From Candidatus Izemoplasma sp. (GTDB lineage: Bacteria > Bacillota_I > Bacilli_A > Izemoplasmatales > Izemoplasmataceae), in NCBI GenBank assembly GCA_007117555.1, contig SKGI01000115.1, forward strand, positions 1 to 8,227: DNA of 8,227 nucleotides, in the 5' to 3' direction. Below the pieces are notes generated by a model that made no database searches, was not told the origin of the DNA, and saw nothing but the letters and a program-made list of their open reading frames with translations. Each line of letters begins with the position of its first letter. The first letter of the stretch is position 1. Shown here in pieces: positions 1 to 6,053 of the stretch. Made by a program: the position numbers and the translations under genes.

Positions 1-82
1 TAGGTATCGAAAACTCTTACACAATAGTTTGAATATAGCGCTTATTAAAATGTTTTATCCTAGTTTAAATTGATGTGCAAGC
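1..82. other. Non-coding downstream flank of the operon
   Basis: After the GH30 TAA stop there is no strong GC-rich hairpin followed by T's. The only inverted repeat I see, AAACT and AGTTT around 11-30, is a 5-bp AT-rich stem with a 10-nt loop and no proper T tract. An AAGCGCT sequence (minus strand, 37-43) resembles the core of the element in the main promoter and is followed by TATATT; it may belong to the control region of the next gene, outside the window. The operon's terminator is either absent here or lies to the left. Confidence 0.3.
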
Positions 83-1417
83 TTAAATTAACAGCGTTGT
101 AATCGAACGATCCGGCAAACTTAGATAAAGCGGCTCATTATTTACAAACAACTGAAGGGATTGAATCCCGCCTTCATTTTGCACCACAATCACTATAGTA
201 CCATCGTCATTTTGATAACTGGTCGCATAAACATGTTCATTGACTGATATCGTACAATGAATCCGCTTCGCTTTAGGACGAATATATCTTGAAAAATGGC
301 CAATATAGTAGTAGGACGGATTATAGGTGAGATCGCCATCCGCACGGTGAATCATAATAGGTGCTTCACAATAATTCCCCACATGATTGGGTCCACCTTG
401 TTCATCTAAATACAAGTTCCAATCGATAAATGCTTCGGTGTAATGCAAGGAATCTTTAATGATATTCCTTCCATAATGTTCGCCATGACGCCAAAGGTTT
501 TCTTCTTGAGAACCGCTGTTTAATGCTTTTTGTGAATATTCCACACAGCCTTCAGTAAATAAGATATGTTTATTTGGGTAGCGGTCATGGACAACGCTGA
601 GATTTTCACTTGACTCGCAAACATACCAATGGTGCCCAATACCCCATACTTTATCATCCGTACCATTCAATACACCTAACGCACGGTGTGCAACACGATC
701 CCGGTTATGATCCCAAATGATGATTTTAGTCGATAATTTATCTTGATTGAGTGCTGCATAAAGCGCCTCAACCATTGCGCGTTCTTGTGCAATGGTATAG
801 TGACAAGATTCCCACGTTTGGATGGCTTCAGGTTCGTTTTGGATGCTGATGGCTGCAATCTCAAGACCACGTTCTTGCATCGCCTTTAAGTAACGTACAA
901 GATACTCAGCCCACATCACTCGATGCGTGTGACGCAATGACCCTCCATACGCCATTGATTGATTAGTCTTCATAAATGCAGGGGGCGACCAAGGTGATGC
1001 GAGTAACCAAAGACCTGACGCTTTTTCCCAAGCCCGTTTAATCAACGGTACAATGAGTGCATCGTCTTCTTGTAAACTAAATGAGTCAAGGCTTGTGTCA
1101 CCTTCTTTAAGATAAGTTCTTGACTGTAACGAAAAATCGCTCGAATGAATGACTGTTCGACCAAGCGTATAACCAAGTCCTTCTAACGAAAAGTAAGCGT
1201 TGAGAGCTGTCTCTTGGTTTTTAGCACAATCAAACATGATTGCCGCAGCTTCCGTAAAGCCACCGCCAAAGCCAAGATGTGTTTGATATGATCGGTTTGC
1301 GTCTACGACAAGAATCACAGCGTGATCGTCACAAACAGCCTCATCATCAAATGGTCGATCAGGCAATTTTTCCCAAAATACATGGTGGCGTTTTCTACTT
1401 TGAATCAAACGAATCAT
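83..1417 (-). CDS. GH30-family glycoside hydrolase (glucosylceramidase / beta-1,6-glucanase-like), cytoplasmic
   Basis: Retaining beta-glycosidase of clan GH-A, 444 residues, normal for a one-module GH30 enzyme. The family opening LGFGGGFTEAAA is at 48-59 and LLASPWSPPAFMKTN at 138-152. Acid/base Glu195 lies in SIQNEPEAIQTWESC, nucleophile Glu289 in ILFTEGC, and the WNLYLDEQGGPNH segment at 333-345 is characteristic. PSYYYIGHFSRYIRP (367-381) leads into the beta-sandwich that completes the GH30 fold. The QNEP-A-Q-WESC pattern fits the glucosylceramidase/beta-1,6-glucanase/beta-glucosidase branch rather than the xylanase branch (GH30_8). No signal peptide, so a cytoplasmic role on imported oligosaccharides or on beta-glucosides is likely. 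It is the last gene of the operon, 51 nt after GH5. Likely bonds: beta-1,6- or beta-1,3-glucosidic; beta-xylosidase or other specificities known in GH30 cannot be excluded. Confidence 0.93.
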   Translation of the reverse strand: MIRLIQSRKRHHVFWEKLPDRPFDDEAVCDDHAVILVVDANRSYQTHLGFGGGFTEAAAIMFDCAKNQETALNAYFSLEGLGYTLGRTVIHSSDFSLQSRTYLKEGDTSLDSFSLQEDDALIVPLIKRAWEKASGLWLLASPWSPPAFMKTNQSMAYGGSLRHTHRVMWAEYLVRYLKAMQERGLEIAAISIQNEPEAIQTWESCHYTIAQERAMVEALYAALNQDKLSTKIIIWDHNRDRVAHRALGVLNGTDDKVWGIGHHWYVCESSENLSVVHDRYPNKHILFTEGCVEYSQKALNSGSQEENLWRHGEHYGRNIIKDSLHYTEAFIDWNLYLDEQGGPNHVGNYCEAPIMIHRADGDLTYNPSYYYIGHFSRYIRPKAKRIHCTISVNEHVYATSYQNDDGTIVIVVQNEGGIQSLQLFVNNEPLYLSLPDRSITTLLI

Positions 1418-1422
1418 GACGA

Positions 1423-1431
1423 CACTCCTTT
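1423..1431 (-). promoter_or_regulatory. Ribosome binding site of the GH30 gene
   Basis: AAAGGAGTG on the minus strand, just before the ATG at 1417 (7 nt from the AGGAG core). It lies in the 51-nt gap after the GH5 stop, the longest gap inside the operon, and is a strong independent initiation site since the gene is not overlapped by its neighbour. Confidence 0.8.
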
Positions 1432-1468
1432 AGTAATTATATGTGATAGTAACGCAATCGTTTCAACG

Positions 1469-3013
1469 TCAAGTAAACACAATATTTTTAAGGACTACAT
1501 GATCAGTAGCTTGAATGCGTAAAGTGTTTGTCCTTCTCGGTTTTTCAACCATTAATCGTCCGGACTTGTGATGATGCAACACGTCATTCACAGTCACATG
1601 GGCTTTCAAAGCCCCAAGCGTTTGAATCTCAATAGCCACACACGATTGGTTACGTGAAACGTGAAAGGTATACGTAACCCATTCACCTGAGATGAGACGT
1701 AAAACAAGTACATCCGCTGTTTTGGGGGATTCGCCATTCATATGCTTGAAGACAGGCGGCACGACCGCGCCTTCAATATTCGTAATGTTGAGTCCATCAT
1801 GATGGCGTAGGCTTGATAGGTGAAACTTCATGCGATGAAAAGAACGATTTTCACCTTCATAATCAAAGGCATACGCAGGGCATGTAAAAGGGACACGGTT
1901 TAACAGAGCATTGGCAACTTCGACCTGAGGTAACGTCTGATCAAAGCGAATGGCATCAAGCAAGGCATCGAGCACGGACTTAGCTTCTCGTTTACTGAGC
2001 TTCCCTTCAAGCAAAGCTGACCATTGTTCAGGCTTTTTGAAAGACATCATAGCGTTGTGAGCGGCCATTTTCTTATAAGCCCAAAAGGCATATGAAATGG
2101 TGTTTTGCGTATACAGTTTGAAGGCTGCCGAGAGCCAAGGCAAATTGTTTTCACCCCCCTCACCCATAAAAATTGGCAAATTAAAATCAAGACCGATATT
2201 AAGATAGTGTTGAATACTCTCTTGATCAGGCGCATTCCAGTACTTATGAAACTGTAAAAGAATGTTGGTGTCTTCAATGGCTTCAAAAATAGACCAATCG
2301 GTTGACCAATGGACGCCCTCAATCGAAATCATATGGTGTGGATCAATCGCTCTAATCGCCCGAATCAATCGTCTATAGAACGGCATCACTTGATCATAAT
2401 AATGTGCAAACCATTCTGGCAAGGGCTCGTTGAGTAAATCATAGGCCGCTATAGTAGGTTCGTTCTTATAGCGTTTCGCAAATGTCTCCCACACATAGAT
2501 GGTTTGATCTTGATAGTGTCTTTTCGTAAACAAATCAGGATGATCATTTTGGGAGTTATCAATATTCGTACCCGTTTGCCCACCTGGTGCAGCGTGCAAA
2601 TCTAAAATGACATAAACCCCAACTTGCGAGCACGCTCGAATGATATCATCAAGCCGCAAAAAGTTTGATTCAATCGGTTTTAAGGTTGCCTCAGTCTCAC
2701 TCGGTTCAAAAAAGACTTGATAATCTATGGCAACGCGGATCATATTGAATCCTTGACCTGCAAGCCAGGAGACATCTTGCGCAGTAAAGAAACGGCGTTG
2801 CCATTGATCAAAGAAATAGTCGGCGTAATCTGAATCGACTAATGAAATGATATGATCTTTCAAACGTCTTGGACGATCTAGCTTGCCATAGCTACGAATC
2901 ATGTAGCCTTCAATCAAAAACCATCCGCCAATACCGACGCCTCGAAAAACAAGGGGTTTTCCGTCTATATCTCGAATCATAGCGCCATCTGCATGGCAAA
3001 AACCCGTTTTCAT
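1469..3013 (-). CDS. GH5-family glycoside hydrolase, cytoplasmic, with C-terminal beta-rich domain
   Basis: Retaining beta-glycosidase of clan GH-A, 514 residues. Catalytic (beta/alpha)8 domain about 10-355: FRGVGIGGW (23-31), Arg93 in NMIRVA, His140 in LDLHAAPGGQ, acid/base Glu196 in LLNEP, His256 and Tyr258 in FHKYW, nucleophile Glu285 in FMGEGGE, and Trp311 in AFWAYKK, so all GH5 active-site residues are present. The GGW opening and the HAAPGGQ-x-G segment resemble exo-beta-1,3-glucanase-like GH5 enzymes; the exact subfamily and substrate are not certain. Residues about 365-514 form an additional domain rich in predicted beta strands (GEWVTYTFHV, CVAIEIQTLG, AHVTVND), resembling a CBM6/35-type sandwich. 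No signal peptide or membrane helix, so it should act on imported oligosaccharide. ATG at 3013 overlaps the permease stop by 4 nt, with GAAGGGG (3024-3030) 10 nt upstream. Confidence 0.9.
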   Translation of the reverse strand: MKTGFCHADGAMIRDIDGKPLVFRGVGIGGWFLIEGYMIRSYGKLDRPRRLKDHIISLVDSDYADYFFDQWQRRFFTAQDVSWLAGQGFNMIRVAIDYQVFFEPSETEATLKPIESNFLRLDDIIRACSQVGVYVILDLHAAPGGQTGTNIDNSQNDHPDLFTKRHYQDQTIYVWETFAKRYKNEPTIAAYDLLNEPLPEWFAHYYDQVMPFYRRLIRAIRAIDPHHMISIEGVHWSTDWSIFEAIEDTNILLQFHKYWNAPDQESIQHYLNIGLDFNLPIFMGEGGENNLPWLSAAFKLYTQNTISYAFWAYKKMAAHNAMMSFKKPEQWSALLEGKLSKREAKSVLDALLDAIRFDQTLPQVEVANALLNRVPFTCPAYAFDYEGENRSFHRMKFHLSSLRHHDGLNITNIEGAVVPPVFKHMNGESPKTADVLVLRLISGEWVTYTFHVSRNQSCVAIEIQTLGALKAHVTVNDVLHHHKSGRLMVEKPRRTNTLRIQATDHVVLKNIVFT

Positions 3014-3849
3014 GATTTAAGCGCCCCTTCAGCAATCCCACTGACAATATGTTTTTGAATGAATAAGTACACGACCATAACTGGTAACATAGCCATAATC
3101 AAAATCGCTAAGATTTGACTCCAGTTTGCACTGTATTGACCGAAGAGCGCTTGAGTCGACAGCAACAACGTATGTTTTTCTCGGTTACTGATCATAAGCA
3201 GCGGTAAAAGAAAATCATTCCAAATCCAAAGGGTGTTCAAAATCACGATGGTGAATGTAATCGGGCGTAACAGTGGAAACACAATTCGAAAGTACAGTTG
3301 TAAACCATTGCAGCCATCAATCATAGCTGCCTCTTCAATTTCTTGGGGAACATTTTTCGTAAAACCATGATAAAGGAAAATTGCCATCGGTGAGCCGATG
3401 CCTACATATATCAACGCAAGTCCCCACAGTTTCCCTTGGACATTAAGTTGATTGGCGACACGTACTAAACCAATCATAATGGAATGAAAGGGAATGAGCA
3501 TCGATAAGATGAAAATTACGAAGAGCGCATGACTCAACTTTGATTTGGTACGGGCTAGTTTATAACCGGCTAAAGAAGACGCCAAAACAATCCCTGATAC
3601 ACTCAGTGTGACAAGAAACACTGTATTCCATAAGCTTCTTAAATAGTGTGTGCGACGAAACACATCCAAATAGTTGTTGATTTGCCAAGTGGTCGGCAAA
3701 CTGAGAATATTCGTGTATATTTCACCATTTGTTTTAAAAGAATTAAGTATAGCAAGACCAACTGGTAAAAGTGTGATGATCGCCATAACAATAAGAAAAA
3801 CGATAATACACGCCTTACTAAACCAACCTAATAATGTTGACATATTCAC
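3010..3849 (-). CDS. ABC sugar transporter permease, MalG/UgpE-like
   Basis: Second permease subunit, 279 residues and about six membrane helices (first near 13-35, last near 245-265). The EAA loop is at about 172-196 (EEAAMIDGCNG then FPLLRP), the canonical form for the MalG half. The C-terminus QKHIVSGIAEGALKS closely follows the usual '(Q)KxxxxGxxxGAVKG' ending. The start is GTG at 3849: it overlaps the preceding TGA in a GTGA junction and sits at good distance from AGAGGTGG (3854-3861). An in-frame ATG two codons later (3841-3843) would lie too far from that site, though it cannot be excluded. Its own TGA overlaps the GH5 ATG by 4 nt, so importer and hydrolase are probably translationally coupled. 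Confidence 0.95.
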   Translation of the reverse strand: MNMSTLLGWFSKACIIVFLIVMAIITLLPVGLAILNSFKTNGEIYTNILSLPTTWQINNYLDVFRRTHYLRSLWNTVFLVTLSVSGIVLASSLAGYKLARTKSKLSHALFVIFILSMLIPFHSIMIGLVRVANQLNVQGKLWGLALIYVGIGSPMAIFLYHGFTKNVPQEIEEAAMIDGCNGLQLYFRIVFPLLRPITFTIVILNTLWIWNDFLLPLLMISNREKHTLLLSTQALFGQYSANWSQILAILIMAMLPVMVVYLFIQKHIVSGIAEGALKS

Positions 3850-4715
3850 AGTTCCACCTCTTTTCGTTTCATAATCAACAGCTGAACACAGGTGATGACC
3901 ATGATAATTAGAAACAAAATGACAGCTTTAGCACTGGCGTAGCCATAACGGCTCCGCATTGCGAAGGCTTCTGTAAAAATGTTCAAAGAAACAACTTGTG
4001 TTGCCCGACCTGGTCCACCACCCGTCAAAGCATACACTTGATCAAAAACCTTGAAGGAAGAAAAGAGTGCGATGAACATACCAATGGTGATTGAATGTGC
4101 AATTAAAGGACGCACTACATGCCAATTGATTTGCCATTCATTAGCACCGTCAATGCGCGCATTTTCAAGCAGTGGTTTAGGAATATTTTGTAAAGCTGCA
4201 ATGTAAATGACCATCAAGTAACCTACACTGCCCCAAAGTGAAAGGATTAAAATGCTATAGAAAGCATATTGAGGATTACCAATCCACGACTCCCCAAGTA
4301 TGGCAATACCGAGACTGTTTGCGAAAAATGGAAAGGCACGGGTGAATATAAACAACCAAATAAAGCCACCAACAATCATACTGATCATATTGGGAAAAAA
4401 GAAAATCGTCCGAAACAGTCCTTTAAATCGGCGTAAGTTTTCGATAATGATGGCTAATGTTAGTGCTAGAATATTTTGCAAAACAACCATGTACGCTACG
4501 TAACGAAACGTAAAACGGAGTGACCGATGGAAGACTTGATCGTTGAGCAGCTCCCTGTAATTGGCGAATCCCACATAATCATATGTGGGATTCAGACCAT
4601 TCCAGTTTGTTAAACTGTACCAAAAACCGCCCACTGCAGGATAAAGCACAAACGTAGCGTATAGGAGGAGCGCCGGAAAACAATATAGTAACAAGCTGCG
4701 GTTTTTGTGTTTCAT
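3846..4715 (-). CDS. ABC sugar transporter permease, MalF/UgpA-like
   Basis: Inner-membrane permease subunit of 289 residues for a family-1 carbohydrate importer. About six membrane helices are visible (near 8-30, 71-93, 105-127, 152-174, 207-225 and 262-283). The EAA loop that docks on the ATPase is at about 184-206, reading ENARIDGANEWQ and ending near RPLI, with the conserved Gly190. The segment ALTGGGPGRAT (229-239) is a strong signature of the MalF/UgpA half of these heterodimers. The start at 4715 is preceded by only a weak TAGGT site (4724-4728, 8-nt spacer), 18 nt after the binding-protein stop; lower expression than the binding protein is usual for permeases. Its TGA overlaps the next permease start by 4 nt. 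It pairs with the 3010-3849 product. No ATPase gene lies in the window, so a shared MsmX-like ATPase encoded elsewhere is likely. Confidence 0.95.
   Translation of the reverse strand: MKHKNRSLLLYCFPALLLYATFVLYPAVGGFWYSLTNWNGLNPTYDYVGFANYRELLNDQVFHRSLRFTFRYVAYMVVLQNILALTLAIIIENLRRFKGLFRTIFFFPNMISMIVGGFIWLFIFTRAFPFFANSLGIAILGESWIGNPQYAFYSILILSLWGSVGYLMVIYIAALQNIPKPLLENARIDGANEWQINWHVVRPLIAHSITIGMFIALFSSFKVFDQVYALTGGGPGRATQVVSLNIFTEAFAMRSRYGYASAKAVILFLIIMVITCVQLLIMKRKEVEL
3854..3861 (-). promoter_or_regulatory. Ribosome binding site supporting a GTG start
   Basis: AGAGGTGG on the minus strand ends 4 nt before GTG at 3849 (7 nt counted from the GAGG core) and 10 nt before the alternative ATG at 3843. 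The spacing together with the 4-nt overlap with the previous stop favours GTG initiation. Confidence 0.65.
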
Positions 4716-4733
4716 AATCGTTGACCTACGTCA

Positions 4734-5972
4734 TCACTCGATGGCATTACGCCATGCAGTATCTATTGCATCGATCACTTGTTGACGCGTTTTGTCACCT
4801 AAGTAGTATTCTTGTAAAGCCACTGCGGTTTCATCCGTTACACCCGGTGGCAAGGGTCTTTCAAGATACGCTTTACCTGCTTCAACATAAGTCATTGCTT
4901 CATCGGTCCAAGAGAAACTTTCATAGTCATGAACCGTCGCAAGTGGGGCAAATTTCAAACTGCTAAAGAGTGAACTTGAATGTTCCGGATCAAGAATGAA
5001 GTTTAAAAGTTTAATCGCGAGTTCTTTATTTTCTGAAGTTGGTGATACACCTAGAGATGTAGAGGTACTTAAGTTAATCATCGTCGTTTCTTCATTGTTT
5101 GTGACTGGCAAAGGTGCTAAGCCAATGTTCATATCTGGATTAACTTCAAGAATACTACCAGACATCCAAGGTCCTTGAACCCACATTGCAGCTTCACCAT
5201 TGGCGAAATCTGCTGACCCAGAAGCTCCACCTGTTTCAAACGCGCGATCAGTTCCGTTTGCCATGATGAGATCGATGATGTCAAACACTTCAGAAATATC
5301 GGCATATGAGCCAGTCCCCACATTCATGTTATCGATGAAATCAGGTGCTTCAGAGTTTATCATTGCACCCAGTGCAAGGGCCATCATTAACTGCGGAATC
5401 CACGACTCTTGAAAGGCAAGTAAAAAGGGTGTTTCGTCATTTGCCTGCAAAACAGACACAACATTTTCCATCTCACTAAGCGTTAACGGGGGCGTCAAGT
5501 CATATTGTTCAAACATATCTTTGTTGTACAAATAGCCCCAAGCCAAACTTTCAAGTGGTAAAGCAAGGATTTTACCGTCATACGTGACAGACTCAAGCAC
5601 ACTTTCGAAAACCAGTTCGGTAAAGGTTGCATCACTTAGATCTGCAAGATAACCAGCATCATAATAAGAAGGAATGTCGGCAATGGCGTGTAACGTATAA
5701 AGATCTGGGGCATCATTCGATGAAAGACGCGCTTGCAAAAGTTGCTGGGCGGTGTCACTGCTTGCCATCTCTAAGTTGACTTTTACCTTGATGCCTTCTT
5801 CTTCGAGCATCTTCTGTTCAAACAGTTCAAAATACGCTTCAAACTCTTCTTGGAATCTTGGGAAACTCATGAACACATTCAGTTCAATGGTGTCAGAGTC
5901 ACTCCGAGACTCACAGGCTGATAACATAACGAATGAAACGAACATCATGAAGAAAATAACCATTTTTTTCAT
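4734..5972 (-). CDS. ABC transporter sugar-binding lipoprotein
   Basis: Extracytoplasmic solute-binding protein (family 1, carbohydrate uptake), 412 residues from the ATG at 5972. It starts with Lys-Lys and a hydrophobic stretch ending in the lipobox LSAC, so Cys20 should be lipid-modified and anchor the protein to the outer face of the membrane. A short Ser/Asp-rich linker follows, then a two-lobed binding fold. Family hallmarks are DGKILALPLE and LYNKDMFEQYDL (about 132-159), and FANGEAAMWVQGPW (about 256-269), the usual 'F-x-x-G-x-A-A-M-x-x-x-G-x-W' segment. It is the first gene after the predicted promoter, and the downstream permease begins 18 nt after its stop. It delivers the sugar to the two permeases and may also present it to the kinase. 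The ligand cannot be read from sequence; the adjacent GH5 and GH30 enzymes suggest a beta-linked gluco-oligosaccharide. Length is normal for the family. Confidence 0.95.
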   Translation of the reverse strand: MKKMVIFFMMFVSFVMLSACESRSDSDTIELNVFMSFPRFQEEFEAYFELFEQKMLEEEGIKVKVNLEMASSDTAQQLLQARLSSNDAPDLYTLHAIADIPSYYDAGYLADLSDATFTELVFESVLESVTYDGKILALPLESLAWGYLYNKDMFEQYDLTPPLTLSEMENVVSVLQANDETPFLLAFQESWIPQLMMALALGAMINSEAPDFIDNMNVGTGSYADISEVFDIIDLIMANGTDRAFETGGASGSADFANGEAAMWVQGPWMSGSILEVNPDMNIGLAPLPVTNNEETTMINLSTSTSLGVSPTSENKELAIKLLNFILDPEHSSSLFSSLKFAPLATVHDYESFSWTDEAMTYVEAGKAYLERPLPPGVTDETAVALQEYYLGDKTRQQVIDAIDTAWRNAIE

Positions 5973-5979
5973 AATCAAG

Positions 5980-5986
5980 CTCCTTT
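5980..5986 (-). promoter_or_regulatory. Ribosome binding site that fixes the binding-protein start
   Basis: AAAGGAG on the minus strand lies 7 nt before the ATG at 5972. The in-frame TTG at 5978, which would add two residues, is only 1 nt from this site and is far too close, so the ATG at 5972 is the start. The same AAAGGAG and 7-8 nt spacing occur before the GH30 gene. Confidence 0.85.
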
Positions 5987-5998
5987 GTTTTTGTGTTT

Positions 5999-6027
5999 AG
6001 TATAACGGTAAAGCGCTTCCATTAAAG
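5999..6027 (-). promoter_or_regulatory. Probable promoter of the importer/hydrolase operon
   Basis: The minus strand has a good -10 hexamer, TATACT (5999-6004). Seventeen bases upstream, the -35 position reads CTTTAA (6022-6027), a poor match to TTGACA. Transcription would start near 5992, giving a leader of about 20 nt that keeps the ribosome binding site at 5980-5986. A strong -10 with a weak -35 is typical of activator-dependent promoters and fits control by the AraC-type regulator encoded just upstream. No terminator is visible between the regulator stop and this promoter, so some read-through is possible. This is a prediction by eye. Confidence 0.5.
6011..6018. promoter_or_regulatory. 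AAGCGCTT palindrome in the promoter spacer; possible LacI-family/CcpA operator
   Basis: A perfect 8-bp palindrome lies between the predicted -35 and -10 of the binding-protein promoter. On the minus strand the context reads TGGAAGCGCTTTAC, which matches a relaxed catabolite-responsive element (TGWAANCGNTNWCA) except at three positions, with the central CG conserved. Bound repressor here would block RNA polymerase directly, which suits carbon catabolite control of a sugar operon. Caution: the same octamer also occurs inside the kinase coding region near 7720, so the core alone is not discriminating. It could instead be a site for an unrelated LacI-type regulator, or chance. Confidence 0.4.
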
Positions 6028-6053
6028 TACACAATGTTGATAGCTTGATTGGA

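Larger units (their letters stand above)
5973..6050 (-). repeat. 9-bp inverted repeat spanning the binding-protein leader
   Basis: On the minus strand AATCAAGCT (6042-6050) is perfectly complementary to AGCTTGATT (5973-5981), with 60 nt between them. The second arm begins with the last two bases of the ribosome binding site and runs up to the ATG. Both arms would be present only in RNA reading through from the regulator gene; a transcript starting near 5992 would lack the upstream arm. Pairing could mask the start region in read-through RNA. The repeat is directly visible; the role is inferred. Confidence 0.4.

Noticed and set aside
11..30. Possible terminator hairpin AAACT/AGTTT after the GH30 gene
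   Set aside because: The stem is only 5 bp and AT-rich, the loop is 10 nt and no run of T follows on the minus strand.
1436..1466. TTGAAA and perfect TATAAT on the minus strand in the GH5-GH30 gap, resembling a GH30 promoter
   Set aside because: The spacer is 19 nt and the predicted start would fall within the ribosome binding site at 1423-1431, leaving no usable leader. The gap is also short and AT-rich, so a chance match is likely.
4721..4966. Plus-strand open frames antisense to the main genes (for example 4721-4966, 5752-6000, 1322-1522)
   Set aside because: They lie opposite well-supported conserved genes, lack ribosome binding sites and domain-like content, and are best explained as antisense shadows.
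5973..6053. Terminator between the response regulator and the binding-protein gene
   Set aside because: No GC-rich stem followed by a T tract. The only sizeable complementarity is the 9-bp repeat with a 60-nt loop, which does not look like an intrinsic terminator.
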